Under the pieces are notes generated by a model, which saw only the letters and a list, made by a program, of their open reading frames with translations, ran no database searches and was not told where the DNA came from. From the NCBI GenBank assembly GCA_937924775.1, contig CALDUT010000018.1:153302-217301 (forward strand): 64,000 bases of DNA, written 5' to 3'. This document shows, one piece after another, positions 19,011 through 28,719 of this stretch. The first letter of the stretch is position 1; every line of letters begins with the position of its first letter. The position numbers and the translations under genes were made by a program. Source of the stretch: an uncultured Gemmata sp. Its GTDB lineage: Bacteria > Planctomycetota > Planctomycetia > Gemmatales > Gemmataceae.

Positions 19011-20198
19011 TTACAACAACTCGAATAGCCCCGCTGCGCCCTGGCCACCGCCGACGCACATCGTCACCACGCCATAGCGGGCGTTGCGGCGTTGCATGCT
19101 GTTGATGATCGTACCGACGAGGCGAGCCCCGGTCATGCCAAAGGGGTGGCCGATGGCGATCGAGCCGCCGTTGACGTTGAGCTTTTCGGGGTCGATCCCG
19201 AGCCGATCGCGGCAGTACAGCACTTGCACCGCGAAGGCTTCGTTCAGTTCCCACAGGCCGATGTCCTCGATCGTCAGTCCGTGCCGCCGGAGCAGTTTGG
19301 GCACAGCGAACACTGGGCCGATGCCCATTTCGTCCGGCTCGCACCCGGCGACGGCGAAGCCGCGGAAAGCGGCGCGGGGGCGAATACCGAGCTGTTCGGC
19401 CCGCCGTCGCTCCAACAGAAGCGCCACCGCCGCTCCGTCGGACAATTGCGACGAGTTTCCCGCGGTGACCGTTCCCTGCCCGCTGTGCGGGTCGAAGTAC
19501 GGCTTGAGAGCCCGCAAGCCGTCGAGGGTGGTATCGGGGCGGTTGCACTCATCGCGATCGACCAGAACCTCCTCCCGGCCGACGATCTGCCCGGTTTGTT
19601 TATCGACAATGCCGCGGACCACCCGCAGCGGGGCGATTTCGTCGGCCAGCCACCCCGCTTGCTGCGCCTGGGCTGTGCGCTGCTGGCTTGCCAAGGCGTA
19701 CTCGTCTTGCGCGTCGCGGCTGATCTTGTACCGCTTGGCGACGACTTCCGCGGTTTCGCCCATCACCATGTACACGCCGGGATACTTCTCCTGTACCCAC
19801 GGGTTGGGATCGCGTTTGGCGTTGGCGCATACGGTGATGCTCTCCAGCCCACCGCCGATGGCAGCCTCGGCTCCCTCATAGAGAATCGTGTGAGCGGCGA
19901 GGGCAATCGCCTGTAATCCGGAAGCGCAGAATCGGTTGACCGTGGCCGCGGCGACTGTCACCGGCAGCCCCGCCCGCAGCGCAGCGATCCGGGCCACGTT
20001 ATCGCCCTGCGAGCCCTCCGGAAAGCCACAGCCGAGGAAAACATCCTCGATTTCCGCCGGGTTGAGCTGCGGTACTTTCCGCAGAACGTCGGTTATGCAA
20101 TGGGCGGCCAGATCGTCGGGCCGTGTCAGGTTGAAGGAGCCGCGGAACGACTTGGCGAGGGGCGTTCGCGAACTGGCCACAATCACCGCTTCACGCAT
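19011..20198 (-). CDS. fadA: acetyl-CoA C-acyltransferase (thiolase)
   Basis: A 395-residue thiolase that splits 3-ketoacyl-CoA with CoA. The active residues are visible: Cys91 in VNRFCASGLQAIALAA, the His of AIGHPFGMTGARL and the C-terminal Cys of MCVGGGQGAAGLFELL. GGAGG precedes the ATG at 20198, and the protein then begins MREAVIVASSRTPLAK as expected. It heads the minus-strand beta-oxidation operon and completes the cycle with the downstream hydratase/dehydrogenase. Confidence 0.94.
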   Translation of the reverse strand: MREAVIVASSRTPLAKSFRGSFNLTRPDDLAAHCITDVLRKVPQLNPAEIEDVFLGCGFPEGSQGDNVARIAALRAGLPVTVAAATVNRFCASGLQAIALAAHTILYEGAEAAIGGGLESITVCANAKRDPNPWVQEKYPGVYMVMGETAEVVAKRYKISRDAQDEYALASQQRTAQAQQAGWLADEIAPLRVVRGIVDKQTGQIVGREEVLVDRDECNRPDTTLDGLRALKPYFDPHSGQGTVTAGNSSQLSDGAAVALLLERRRAEQLGIRPRAAFRGFAVAGCEPDEMGIGPVFAVPKLLRRHGLTIEDIGLWELNEAFAVQVLYCRDRLGIDPEKLNVNGGSIAIGHPFGMTGARLVGTIINSMQRRNARYGVVTMCVGGGQGAAGLFELL

Positions 20199-20524
20199 GC
20201 GAGAGCCTCCGGCGTGCGGTGTTCGGAACCGTGAGCGTGGGGACGTGCGCAGCGGCGATGGGGACCGCCTTGGGCTTACTCCGTCCACTTCTGGCATCGT
20301 AACCGATGGATGGGGAATGCGAAATACGCGAAGTGGAGAATTGCTCGCCTCGGCTGTATGAATCTTGTACAGTGCCGCTAGGGGAGACCATCCCTGATCA
20401 GATTTTGGTCAGCCTAGCCGGGGATGGGAATTTCTTCCGTCGGGCACCATCCCCCGACGCAGGCGGTTGGCGGATTTTGGCATGCAGCGTGCTGTCAGCT
20501 CACCCGCCCAGAGGAGCAAACCCC
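20199..20524. other. divergent promoter region, fadA versus ADP-forming acetyl-CoA synthetase
   Basis: 326 bases between divergently transcribed genes of fatty-acid and acetyl-CoA metabolism, so probably shared control. AT-richer stretch near 20330-20420. I could not define a -35/-10 pair or an operator dyad with confidence. Confidence 0.4.
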
Positions 20525-22684
20525 ATGACTACACCCACCCCATCCGCGGCTTCGGCGGCGTCGCTTGTGCCATTCTTTCGTCCCCAAGCGGTCGCGGTCG
20601 TCGGGGCGTCACGCGATCCAGGGAGCATTGGTCAGCGTATTCTGACGGGGCTTTTGCAAGCGGGGTTTCGCGGTCCGGTGTATCCGGTCAATCCCCAGGC
20701 GCGGGAAATCGCTGGGTTGCCGACGTATCCGTCGGTGCGGGCCATCCCTGGGCCGGTCGATTTGGCGGTGATTGTGGTTCCCGCGTCGCGGGTGTTGGCG
20801 GTGGTTGAGGATTGCGCGCAGCATGGCGTGCGGGCAATTGTGGTCATTTCGGCGGGGTTTGCCGAGGTGGGCGGGGAGGGGATCGCCCGGCAAGCGGAGT
20901 TGGTGGCCAAGGTCCGGGCCGCCGGCATGCGCCTGGTCGGTCCCAATTGCCTGGGGCTTCTCAATACCGATCCGGCGGTGCGGTTGAATGCCTCTTTTTC
21001 GCCGTTTTTCCCGCCGGTGGGGCGGGTGGCGATGTCGTCGCAGAGTGGCGCGGTGGGATTGGCCGCTCTGTGTGCTGCTCCGCGCTACGGCGTCGGCTTT
21101 TCGACCTTTGTGAGTGTCGGTAACAAAGCGGATGTTTCAGGTAACGATCTCCTCGAATATTGGGAAACCGATCCGAATACCGACGTGATTCTTCTGTATC
21201 TTGAATCCTTCGGTAACCCGCGGCGGTTCTCGCCGATCGCCCGGCGGGTGGGGCGGAGGAAACCGATTGTGGTTCTGCACAGCGGGCTGACCCGGGCGGG
21301 GGGACGGGCTGCCGGCTCGCACACCGCGGCGCTGGCGACCAACTCCACTGCGGCGGAGGCTCTCTTCCAGCAAACCGGTGTGGTCCGGGCTTCCACGCTT
21401 GAAGAGATGTTTGATTTGGCCCTGGCGTTTGGTTGTCAGAAGCCGCCGCGCGGGGCGCGCGTGGCGATCGTGACCAACGCGGGCGGGCCGGGCATTCTCA
21501 GTGCCGATGCCTGCGAAGCCGGCGGTTTGAGCGTTCCGGAGCCTTCGGCCGCATTGCAGGAACACTTGCAGCGGTTGCTCCCGGGAGCCGCGAGTGTCCG
21601 AAATCCGATCGACCTCATCGCCGCCGCGGGGCCCGACGCCTACCGCCGGGCGATCGAAGCCGTGCTGACCTCCGGTGAATACGATGCCCTCGTGGTGCTT
21701 TATACCGATGTTGGCCTCGCCAGGATCGCCGAGGTGGAAGGGGCGGTGGCCGCCGGGGTGACGGCCGCCCGAGCCGCCGGGGCCACCGACGCTCCGGTGC
21801 TGGCGTGCGTTCTCAGCTGCGAAGCGCACCGGGCCCACATCACCTGTGGTCACGAACGGATTCCGTGCTATCCGTTCCCAGAATCACCAGGGCGGGTTCT
21901 GGGCCGACTGGCCGCCTACGGCCGGTGGCGGGCGCAGCCGCCGGGTGAGTTCCCCGCCTTCCCGGATTGTGACTTCGCCACCGCGCAGCGGATCGCCCGG
22001 GAGACTGCCGACCGCGGCGGGGGGTGGTTGGCGGCCGAGGAAGTGCGTACCGTTCTCCGCGCCGCCGGGCTGACGCTGGCGCCAGATGCCTTCGCCCGCA
22101 CCGCCGCCGACGCCGCCGCGGCCGCGGCCCGCTTGGGCTTCCCGGTGGCTGTCAAACTGGCATCCCGCCGGTTTGTCCATAAAAGCGACGTGGGCGGGGT
22201 GAAATTGGGGCTCAACGACGAAGCCGCGGTTCGCCAAGCCTTCACCGAGATTCGCCAAGCCGTGGAGAGCACCGGGGCTGTGGCGGCGATGGATGGCGTG
22301 ATTGTGCAACCGATGCTCCGCCGCGGCGTGGAGGTTATGGCCGGGGTGACCCAAGACCCGCTCTTTGGCCCGCTCATCGCCTTCGGGCTGGGCGGCATTC
22401 ATGTGGAAGTGCTGGCCGATGTCGTTTTCCGCGTCGCCCCCCTGACCGATCGCGACGCCCAAGACATGGTCCACGGTATCCGCGGCTTCCGCCTGCTTGA
22501 AGGCTACCGCGGGCATCCGCCGGCCGATGTGGCCGCGCTGGAAGAAACCCTGCTGCGGCTGTCACGCCTGGCCGAACACGTTCCCGAAATCACCGAGATC
22601 GACCTCAATCCGATCTTCGCCTATCCCTCGGGAGAAGGTTACTGCATCGCCGATGCCCGCGTCCGCATCCGAACTGGGAATTGA
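20525..22684 (+). CDS. ADP-forming acetate-CoA ligase, fused alpha-beta
   Basis: A 719-residue NDP-forming acyl-CoA synthetase that makes acid plus ATP from acyl-CoA, ADP and phosphate. Order: CoA-binding domain (VAVVGASRDPGSIGQRIL), two ligase domains with the phosphorylated His266 in AAGSHTAALA, then an ATP-grasp beta part (VAVKLASRRFVHKSDVGGVKLG; EITEIDLNPIFAY). GAGGAG lies 7 bases before the ATG at 20525. Together with the divergent beta-oxidation operon it can turn acetyl-CoA into acetate with ATP gain. The substrate could also be another short or branched acyl-CoA. Confidence 0.92.
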   Translation: MTTPTPSAASAASLVPFFRPQAVAVVGASRDPGSIGQRILTGLLQAGFRGPVYPVNPQAREIAGLPTYPSVRAIPGPVDLAVIVVPASRVLAVVEDCAQHGVRAIVVISAGFAEVGGEGIARQAELVAKVRAAGMRLVGPNCLGLLNTDPAVRLNASFSPFFPPVGRVAMSSQSGAVGLAALCAAPRYGVGFSTFVSVGNKADVSGNDLLEYWETDPNTDVILLYLESFGNPRRFSPIARRVGRRKPIVVLHSGLTRAGGRAAGSHTAALATNSTAAEALFQQTGVVRASTLEEMFDLALAFGCQKPPRGARVAIVTNAGGPGILSADACEAGGLSVPEPSAALQEHLQRLLPGAASVRNPIDLIAAAGPDAYRRAIEAVLTSGEYDALVVLYTDVGLARIAEVEGAVAAGVTAARAAGATDAPVLACVLSCEAHRAHITCGHERIPCYPFPESPGRVLGRLAAYGRWRAQPPGEFPAFPDCDFATAQRIARETADRGGGWLAAEEVRTVLRAAGLTLAPDAFARTAADAAAAAARLGFPVAVKLASRRFVHKSDVGGVKLGLNDEAAVRQAFTEIRQAVESTGAVAAMDGVIVQPMLRRGVEVMAGVTQDPLFGPLIAFGLGGIHVEVLADVVFRVAPLTDRDAQDMVHGIRGFRLLEGYRGHPPADVAALEETLLRLSRLAEHVPEITEIDLNPIFAYPSGEGYCIADARVRIRTGN

Positions 22685-22875
22685 TGCTCGCCCCCAGGCG
22701 CAGGGCCGCAGTGTGCCATGCTGACACATCCCGGGCCGCGGCCCCGACGGGATTTGGCACAGTGCCTGCGGTTCCATCGGCAAAAGTGCTGGTGCTGCGG
22801 GGCCGGGCGGCCCGGCACGACCTTTGCCTCCAGCGGAATTGCCTGAGTCCTCCCATTTTCACACCGGAGATGGTC

Positions 22876-23124
22876 ATGACGGCAACACCGCCCCCGGCCG
22901 CTGCCCCCCGCTGCGATTTCGAACAGCTGGTCGCGGAGATTCTCAGCCGTTATCGGTCGGATTTGCAAACCCTGACGATTGAAGTGGTCGAAACGGGGGT
23001 CGTTCTCCGCGGCGTCGCGTTCAGTTACTACGGCAAGCAGATGGCGTTACACGAAGTTCGGCGCTTGTGCGATCAACCGGTGGTGGGGAACTTCATCGAG
23101 GTCCATTCGCGGTGGTGGGAGTGA
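22876..23124 (+). CDS. small BON-like domain protein
   Basis: An 82-residue protein. The core LTIEVVETGVVLRGVAFSYY followed by KQMALHEVRRLCDQPVVGNFIEV has the beta-alpha pattern of a BON domain, which often binds membranes or other proteins. GGAG at 22866-22869 sits 6 bases before the ATG at 22876, deciding that start. No signal peptide. It lies tail-to-tail with the hydrogenase large-subunit gene (6 bases between stops). GC palindromes at about 22732-22745 and 22802-22816 separate it from the gene before. Confidence 0.75.
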   Translation: MTATPPPAAAPRCDFEQLVAEILSRYRSDLQTLTIEVVETGVVLRGVAFSYYGKQMALHEVRRLCDQPVVGNFIEVHSRWWE

Positions 23125-23130
23125 GACGGC

Positions 23131-24429
23131 TTACGGCCGTTCGATGGTCAGCCGCAGGAAATGGGCTGCGCAACTGATGCACGGATCGTAATTGCGAATC
23201 AAATGCTCGCAGCGCTGAGTGATCTGGGTATCGTCCAGGTGCAAAATGCCCGGTAAGAACGTGGCCAAATCGCGTTCGATCTGACTTTGATTCTGCGAGG
23301 TCGGTGGGACAATCTTCGCTTCGGCGATAAGCCCGTCATCGCCGATCCGGTAACGATGGTAGAGCAGCCCGCGTGGGGCTTCGGTGGCATGGCAGCCTTC
23401 ACCCGCGCGCCGGGGTATTTCGACCCGGGAGGGTTGCGGCTCCGCGTGGTAGGCTGCCGCCAACCGGATCGCCTCTTCAAACGCCGTGATCATCTCCAAC
23501 GACCGCGCCAAAATGCTTTGGAAGCTGTTGCGGCACGGCCAATCCATCCGGGCGGCTTCCGCTTCCCGCCGAGCGGTGGGCGACAATTGATCGAAACCGA
23601 GATTAACGCGCGCCAACGGGCCTACCAGATAGGGGGTACCGCCCGGCTGGCGGACGCAATGCAACGCGGTGGAGTGGGGTTCGTGCCGCTCGGTGAAGTG
23701 CTGCTCGTACTCCTCCGGGGGAATGTTCAAACCGCGATTGGAGACAATGCGGCCGTGGTTCATCGGGTATTCATCCGCATGGCGCAGGCACACCATCTCA
23801 TAATCGACATCCAGGGGTGGAAAGTCGAACGTCGCGGCCCAGCGGAAGGTTTCGACCGCGGCCTGCAAGCCCCAGTGCAAATCGGGCAGAAGCGCCCGCA
23901 CATCGGCCACCCGCGGTGCCCGGTAGAAGCCGCCCACCGTGACATTGATGGGGTGAACGGCCCGCCCCCCGAGAACTTCCAGAATCCGATTGCCGATGCG
24001 CTTCATCCGCAAACCGCGTTCGACGGCCTCGCGATGGCGTGCGGCCATGGCCAGGCCGCTTTCGAAACCCAGAAAGTCCGGAGCGTGCAGCATGTAGACG
24101 TGCAGTCCGTGGCTTTCGATCCACTCGCCACAGTACAGCAGCCGCCGCAGTTCGCGGATCCCCGGCGGCAGGGTCAGCCCCAGGGCTTTCTCCAAGGCGT
24201 GGGCGGCACTCATCTGATACGCGACCGGACAAATGCCGCAGATGCGGGCGACGATGTCGGTCACTTCGCGCACCGCCCGGCCGCGGAGAAACGCCTCGAA
24301 GAACCGCGGCGGTTCATAGATGTTGAATTCGGCGACCGAGACCGTACCGTCGCGGACCACCACGGTGAGGGCCCCCTCGCCCTCGACGCGGGTGAGGGCC
24401 TCGACACGGATCGTTCGGGTGTCCGCCAT
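23131..24429 (-). CDS. group 3b [NiFe]-hydrogenase large (alpha) subunit
   Basis: A 432-residue catalytic subunit. The Ni-Fe ligands are present as two CxxC pairs: RICGICPVAY near residue 63 and NYDPCISCAAHF close to the C-terminus. The VARI-type signal, CHATEAPRGLLYHRY and the whole layout match the sulfhydrogenase alpha chain of Pyrococcus (HydA), an NADP(H)-linked bidirectional enzyme in the cytoplasm. A C-terminal extension of 12 residues after the last motif may be removed by the endopeptidase. GGAGGA precedes the ATG. It starts 20 bases after the delta-subunit stop. Confidence 0.95.
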   Translation of the reverse strand: MADTRTIRVEALTRVEGEGALTVVVRDGTVSVAEFNIYEPPRFFEAFLRGRAVREVTDIVARICGICPVAYQMSAAHALEKALGLTLPPGIRELRRLLYCGEWIESHGLHVYMLHAPDFLGFESGLAMAARHREAVERGLRMKRIGNRILEVLGGRAVHPINVTVGGFYRAPRVADVRALLPDLHWGLQAAVETFRWAATFDFPPLDVDYEMVCLRHADEYPMNHGRIVSNRGLNIPPEEYEQHFTERHEPHSTALHCVRQPGGTPYLVGPLARVNLGFDQLSPTARREAEAARMDWPCRNSFQSILARSLEMITAFEEAIRLAAAYHAEPQPSRVEIPRRAGEGCHATEAPRGLLYHRYRIGDDGLIAEAKIVPPTSQNQSQIERDLATFLPGILHLDDTQITQRCEHLIRNYDPCISCAAHFLRLTIERP

Positions 24430-24449
24430 GGGCGCTGTCCTCCAGAAGG

Positions 24450-25268
24450 TTATGCCGGCGGCGAAGGGTTCTGAGAATCGTAGGCATGGTTGTTTTTCGC
24501 CAGCACCTTATCGACGGTGCGGAAGCCGGGGGCGTAGCCGTTGAAGCTGCGCACCAGCCGCGTCAGGTGGGCGGTGTCGTGCCCGTCGCGCTGGTAGCGG
24601 CGGCCGAGGCTGATCAGATTCGGATACTCTTTGGGGCCGAAGCAGCCGAAACACTCGCGGTCGTAGCTGGGGCAGATCACTTCGCACCCGATCTGCGTGA
24701 CCGGGCCCAAGCACGCCACGCCCCGGGCCACCGCCACGCACACCACCTGGCGGCGTTTGCACTCCACGCACACACTCTGCCGCGGCAGTCGCGGCGTGCG
24801 CCCCCACACCAGTGCCGAAATCAGTTCGAGAAGCTGCTGTTTGTTCACCGGGCAGCCACGCAGCTCGAAATCGACCTTGACATGATCGGCGATCGGAGTG
24901 CTGGTGGCCAGCGTGCGGATGTACTCGGGCCGGGCGTAAACGTGCTGGGCGAATTCGTCCGCATCGCCCCAATTCCGCAGGGCTTGAATGCCGCCCGCGG
25001 TGGCGCAAGCCCCGATCGTCACCAGGGAATCGCACTGTGCACGGATCGCCTGAATACGCTCAGCATCGTGGGGTGTGGAGATGGAACCTTCGACCAGGCC
25101 AACATCGTAACGGCCGCGGGTATCGGCCGGTCCAGCTTCGAGAAAATACGCGATTTCCACCTGCTCCGCCACGGTGAGCAGTTCCTCTTCGCAATCCAAA
25201 AGCGACAATTGGCAGCCGTCGCAGGAGGCGAATTTGAAAACCGCCAGACGAGGTTTTTTCGCAGGCAT
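24450..25268 (-). CDS. group 3b hydrogenase small (delta) subunit
   Basis: A 272-residue electron-transfer subunit of the NiFe small-subunit/NuoB-like family. [20 protein letters not shown] gives the proximal-cluster cysteines, with [10 protein letters not shown] and [14 protein letters not shown] contributing the remaining ligands. A C-terminal set ([30 protein letters not shown]) should bind further 4Fe-4S clusters. Its ATG at 25268 overlaps the TGA of the gamma gene by one base (TGATG), so the two are translationally coupled. GGAGAA is the Shine-Dalgarno. Confidence 0.94.
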   Translation of the reverse strand: MPAKKPRLAVFKFASCDGCQLSLLDCEEELLTVAEQVEIAYFLEAGPADTRGRYDVGLVEGSISTPHDAERIQAIRAQCDSLVTIGACATAGGIQALRNWGDADEFAQHVYARPEYIRTLATSTPIADHVKVDFELRGCPVNKQQLLELISALVWGRTPRLPRQSVCVECKRRQVVCVAVARGVACLGPVTQIGCEVICPSYDRECFGCFGPKEYPNLISLGRRYQRDGHDTAHLTRLVRSFNGYAPGFRTVDKVLAKNNHAYDSQNPSPPA

Positions 25269-26098
25269 CAGAGATTCTCCACCAACAACAGCCGCCTTAC
25301 GTTCGCGTAGGCAAACACCGGGCCATCCTGACAGACGAACGACGGGCCAAACTGGCAGTGACCACACAGAGCGACTGCACAGTTCATGTTCCGCTCCAGC
25401 GAAACGAAGATGCGCTCCGCCGCGACGCCGCGATTCACCGCCCCGGTGGCGACAAAACGCATCATCACTTCCGGGCCGCAGGTGAAGACCACGGTTCGTG
25501 CAGGCTCCAGCGGTTGCTGGGCCAGGAGGGTGGTGACGAAGCCGATCGCTCCACGCCAGGTCGGGGTACCGACATCGACGGTCAGTTGTACGTCGATGTC
25601 CGCGGCTTGCCACCAATCGTACTCGTGGGCGTAAAGCAAATCCGCCGGTGTGCGGGCCCCGTAGAGAACCGCGATGCGGCCATAATCGGGGCGGTGGCGG
25701 ATGAGGTGGTAGATGGCCGGCCGCAGCGGAGCCAGCCCCAACCCACCAGCGACAATCACAATATCGTGGCCGCGGACGGCTTCGACCGGCCACGCCGTGC
25801 CAAACGGTCCGCGCAGGCCCAGGGTATCGCCTGCGGTCAGCCGTGTCAGCGCCCGGGTGACATTCCCCACCGCACGAATGGTATGCCGCAACTGCTGCGG
25901 TGTGGCGGGGTCGGAACTGATCGAAATCGCCACTTCCCCCACACCGGCCAGATACAGCATATTGAACTGTCCGGGGCGGAAGGCGTAGTCGGCGCCGGGC
26001 AGCTCCAGGTCGTAGGTGGTCACATCGGGGACTTCGGGGGTGATGGCCCGCACGCGGGCGGGGATGGTTTGCCAGGGCGAGGGGGGTAGGACGGTCAC
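25268..26098 (-). CDS. group 3b hydrogenase gamma subunit, FAD/NAD(P)-binding
   Basis: A 276-residue diaphorase subunit of the ferredoxin-NADP reductase family. It shows [22 protein letters not shown] (FAD), [29 protein letters not shown] (NAD(P) binding) and a C-terminal 2Fe-2S motif in [20 protein letters not shown]. It passes electrons between NAD(P)H and the FeS chain. A GTG at 26098 overlapping the beta stop as GTGTGA is the likely start, since the protein then begins just before the flavin domain. Third enzyme subunit in the order beta-gamma-delta-alpha. Confidence 0.93.
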   Translation of the reverse strand: MTVLPPSPWQTIPARVRAITPEVPDVTTYDLELPGADYAFRPGQFNMLYLAGVGEVAISISSDPATPQQLRHTIRAVGNVTRALTRLTAGDTLGLRGPFGTAWPVEAVRGHDIVIVAGGLGLAPLRPAIYHLIRHRPDYGRIAVLYGARTPADLLYAHEYDWWQAADIDVQLTVDVGTPTWRGAIGFVTTLLAQQPLEPARTVVFTCGPEVMMRFVATGAVNRGVAAERIFVSLERNMNCAVALCGHCQFGPSFVCQDGPVFAYANVRRLLLVENL

Positions 26099-27213
26099 AC
26101 ACGGCCTCCTTCCATGGCGGCCACTTCTTCCGTGATGTCGATCCCGACGGGGCACCAGGTGATGCACCGCCCGCAACCGACGCAACCCGAAGTGCCGAAT
26201 TGGTCGATCCAGGTGGCGAGTTTGTGGGTCAGCCACTGCCGGTAGCGGCTTTTCGTGGTGGGGTGGACCGGACCGCCGGCGGTGTGCGAGTGTTCTTCGT
26301 TGAAGCACGATTCCCACACGCGCTGGCGGCGGGTGTGCGTACCCACCAAATCGCTAACATCATTCACCGTAGAACAGAAGCACGTTGGGCAAACCATGGT
26401 GCAGTTAGCGCACGACAAGCACCGCTTCGCGACATCGGCCCAGCGGCGGTGTTCCAGGTTGTTCATGAGGGTGTCGTGAACGGTGGTGGGATCGATGCGG
26501 CGGGTTTGTTGGGCCGCAGCGCGTTGCGGGATGGCCGCGGCTTCGGCTTGTTCCTCGGGGCTGGCCGGCCGTTCGCCCACAGCGGCAAGGTACGGGGCGG
26601 CTCGGTCGCTGCCGGCGACCCCAAGAAAGCCGTCGGTCAGTTCCGTCAGGATGAGGTCGGCCCCGCCGCGGACCGCCGGTCCGGTGTTCATGGACGCACA
26701 AAAGCAGGTGGGGGCCGACCGCGAACAATTGACCGCGATGAGAAAAAGCCCTGCGCGGCGGGCGGCGTACTCCGGGTCGCGATAGGCTCCGCCGAGGAAC
26801 ACCCGATCCTGGATGGCCAGGGCGTGCAGGTCGCAGGCGCGGACACCGAGAATGGCCCGTTTGGGCTGCGGCGGTTCGGGGGTGCGGTACTCCCAGCCGT
26901 CGCGCACGCGTAACACTTCCAGGACTGTGGTGCGCGGAGGAAAAACTAGCGGTTTGAGCGAATGCGGACCGACGACATGATCGAAGTAGCCGCCGTCATC
27001 GGCCATCGTCAGCCGGTAGCGTCCGGGTTGCTGGTCGTCGCGGACGCCGCGGGGCAGGTGTGCCAAGTTGGTGAGCGGGGCGAGGGTGATGGCCCCATCG
27101 GCCATCCGCGGGCCGAGAACTTCGTAGCCGTCGGCCCGCAAGCGGTCGATGAGGGTTTGCAAGGCGGGCTTTTTCATCCACCACGGTGGGCCGGGGGGCG
27201 GTGCAGGGGTCAC
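26095..27213 (-). CDS. group 3b hydrogenase beta subunit, 4Fe-4S protein
   Basis: A 372-residue iron-sulfur subunit like Pyrococcus HydB. Two ferredoxin-type clusters are visible near the C-terminus: [16 protein letters not shown] and [14 protein letters not shown]. The N-terminal half contains the conserved region with [19 protein letters not shown] and [16 protein letters not shown]. The start is GTG at 27213 with GGAGGAGGA upstream, overlapping the region just after the previous stop (3 bases apart). An ATG at 27177 is the alternative. It is the first structural gene of the hydrogenase. Confidence 0.93.
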   Translation of the reverse strand: MTPAPPPGPPWWMKKPALQTLIDRLRADGYEVLGPRMADGAITLAPLTNLAHLPRGVRDDQQPGRYRLTMADDGGYFDHVVGPHSLKPLVFPPRTTVLEVLRVRDGWEYRTPEPPQPKRAILGVRACDLHALAIQDRVFLGGAYRDPEYAARRAGLFLIAVNCSRSAPTCFCASMNTGPAVRGGADLILTELTDGFLGVAGSDRAAPYLAAVGERPASPEEQAEAAAIPQRAAAQQTRRIDPTTVHDTLMNNLEHRRWADVAKRCLSCANCTMVCPTCFCSTVNDVSDLVGTHTRRQRVWESCFNEEHSHTAGGPVHPTTKSRYRQWLTHKLATWIDQFGTSGCVGCGRCITWCPVGIDITEEVAAMEGGRV

Positions 27214-27216
27214 GGT

Positions 27217-28194
27217 TCACTCCTCCTCCGGCGTTGCGAGCGGGGCCAGTTCCGCACGGTAGACATCGAGAAGCTGCAGCCGGGTGGCCTGGAGCCGGGC
27301 GGCCAGCGCGGCGACCGTTCGCTTCATGAAGTGATAACCGAACCGCGGGTCGTTGTCACACAGGGCCAGGAGCCCACGGGCGTCGATCGCCGCCACGGTC
27401 ACGTCGGTGAGGGCCCGGGCCGAGGCGGTCATCGGGGCTGAGCCCAACAGCGGCGACCAGCCGAGCAATTCGCCCCGGCTGAGCGTCTGGAAGCGGCGGG
27501 GGCGATGGTCCGGCCCCAGCACTTCCAGGGCCACCCGTCCATCGGCGACGATGAAGACGCGGTCGAGCTGGTCGCCTTCGCGAAACAGCATCGTTCCGGC
27601 CGGGTACTGGTCTTTCCGCACCGAGGGCAGCAGGGCCTGTAGTTCTGCATCGGTGGCGGCGGCGAGGAACGCCAGGGACTTCAGCCATTCGACCGTCACA
27701 GGTTCAGGCATCGTGTGTTCTCCGGCGATTTCCGCCAGAATGAGGGTCACGACGGTGGGGATGGCCGTGGCCACCGGGGCGCTCACGGTGGCCGCGGGGA
27801 GCCTGCCCGCGGTGGCTGCTTCGATAGTGAAGATCACCACCCGCGGCGGCCGCCGGCCGAGCTGCGTGGCCAGTTCCAACACCGCGACGAGGTCCAGGCC
27901 GTGGCTGGAAACTGTGCGCGTGGTCCGCAGGCGGGTCTCCGGCCAGATCAGGCGTTGGATCGTACCGGGCGGGCCCGCCCCACGGCTGGCATCCACAACG
28001 ATCCATTGGCGATAGTGGGGCGGAATGTCCAACAGGTGCAGCGGATGGGCCAACGCCTCCACCCACTCACCGGCACCCAACCTGTCGCGCAACCAGGCTA
28101 CCACCTCCCAGCCCACGCGATCATCGCCCCATGGTGAGCCGAGCCCCACCACCGCGGTGGGTTTATTGTCGCCGCCACCCGTGCTGGCCGTCAA
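27217..28194 (-). CDS. hydrogenase maturation protease fused to cNMP-binding domain
   Basis: A single 325-residue frame. Residues 12-155 are a HycI/HoxW-type endopeptidase: VVGLGSPWGDDRVGWEVV (metal-binding Asp), WIVVDASRGAGPPG (Asp) and SSHGLDLVAVLELA (His). From Met162 a Crp-like cyclic-nucleotide-binding domain follows (YPAGTMLFREGDQLDRVFIV; RGELLGWSPLLG) without a DNA-binding helix-turn-helix. No stop separates them. The start is inferred as TTG at 28194, overlapping the UspA stop (TTGA) behind GGGAGGGGG. Met162 (base 27711) also has a GGAGA upstream, so a separate short cNMP protein may be made as well. The protease should trim the hydrogenase large subunit. Confidence 0.82.
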   Translation of the reverse strand: MTASTGGGDNKPTAVVGLGSPWGDDRVGWEVVAWLRDRLGAGEWVEALAHPLHLLDIPPHYRQWIVVDASRGAGPPGTIQRLIWPETRLRTTRTVSSHGLDLVAVLELATQLGRRPPRVVIFTIEAATAGRLPAATVSAPVATAIPTVVTLILAEIAGEHTMPEPVTVEWLKSLAFLAAATDAELQALLPSVRKDQYPAGTMLFREGDQLDRVFIVADGRVALEVLGPDHRPRRFQTLSRGELLGWSPLLGSAPMTASARALTDVTVAAIDARGLLALCDNDPRFGYHFMKRTVAALAARLQATRLQLLDVYRAELAPLATPEEE

Positions 28195-28685
28195 TCGCCC
28201 CCTCCCAATTCGTTCCCGTTGTTGGTCGTTGCGGCGGACGTGGAGGTGGTTGGTGGGGGCGGTATCCCTGCGCGGACCGTCAGCACTGGGCAGGGGGCGT
28301 TCCGCAACACTTCTTCCGCGACACTGCCCAGCAGGGCCCGCCGCAGGCCGCTGCGGCCGTGGGTGCCGATCACCAACATATTGCACTGGGATTCGCGGGC
28401 GACTCGGACGATTTCTGCCGCGGGCGTCCCGGGAACGACGCGGAATTCGACGACGGTTCCCGGATGCGCGGGTGTGTGGGAGCGTAGCGTTTCGATGAGG
28501 CTGGCTTCGAAGTGGGGATCGCGAGCGCGATCAACGGCTTCCGCCTCATTGAAGGGCGGCGGATAGACATACAGCACAACGACTTTGGCCCCGTAATCGC
28601 GGGCCAAAGCGGCGGCGAATCGGAACGCCGTCTGGGAAGCTTCGGAAAGGTCGCTGGCACACACAATCGTTGGCAGTTCCGGCAT
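28191..28685 (-). CDS. universal stress protein UspA family
   Basis: A 164-residue single-domain Usp. The ATP-binding pattern is complete: IVCASDLSEASQTAFRFAA at the N-terminus and GTHGRSGLRRALLGSVAEEV late in the domain, ending APCPVLTVR. A low-complexity Pro/Thr/Asn tail follows. GGAGG precedes the ATG at 28685, preferred over 28724. Its stop overlaps the inferred start of the protease/cNMP gene, so it is the first gene of the hydrogenase operon and may sense energy or stress state. Confidence 0.9.
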   Translation of the reverse strand: MPELPTIVCASDLSEASQTAFRFAAALARDYGAKVVVLYVYPPPFNEAEAVDRARDPHFEASLIETLRSHTPAHPGTVVEFRVVPGTPAAEIVRVARESQCNMLVIGTHGRSGLRRALLGSVAEEVLRNAPCPVLTVRAGIPPPPTTSTSAATTNNGNELGGGD

Positions 28686-28719
28686 CGTCGCCCTCCGCGA
28701 ACACGGGGGATACAAAGCT

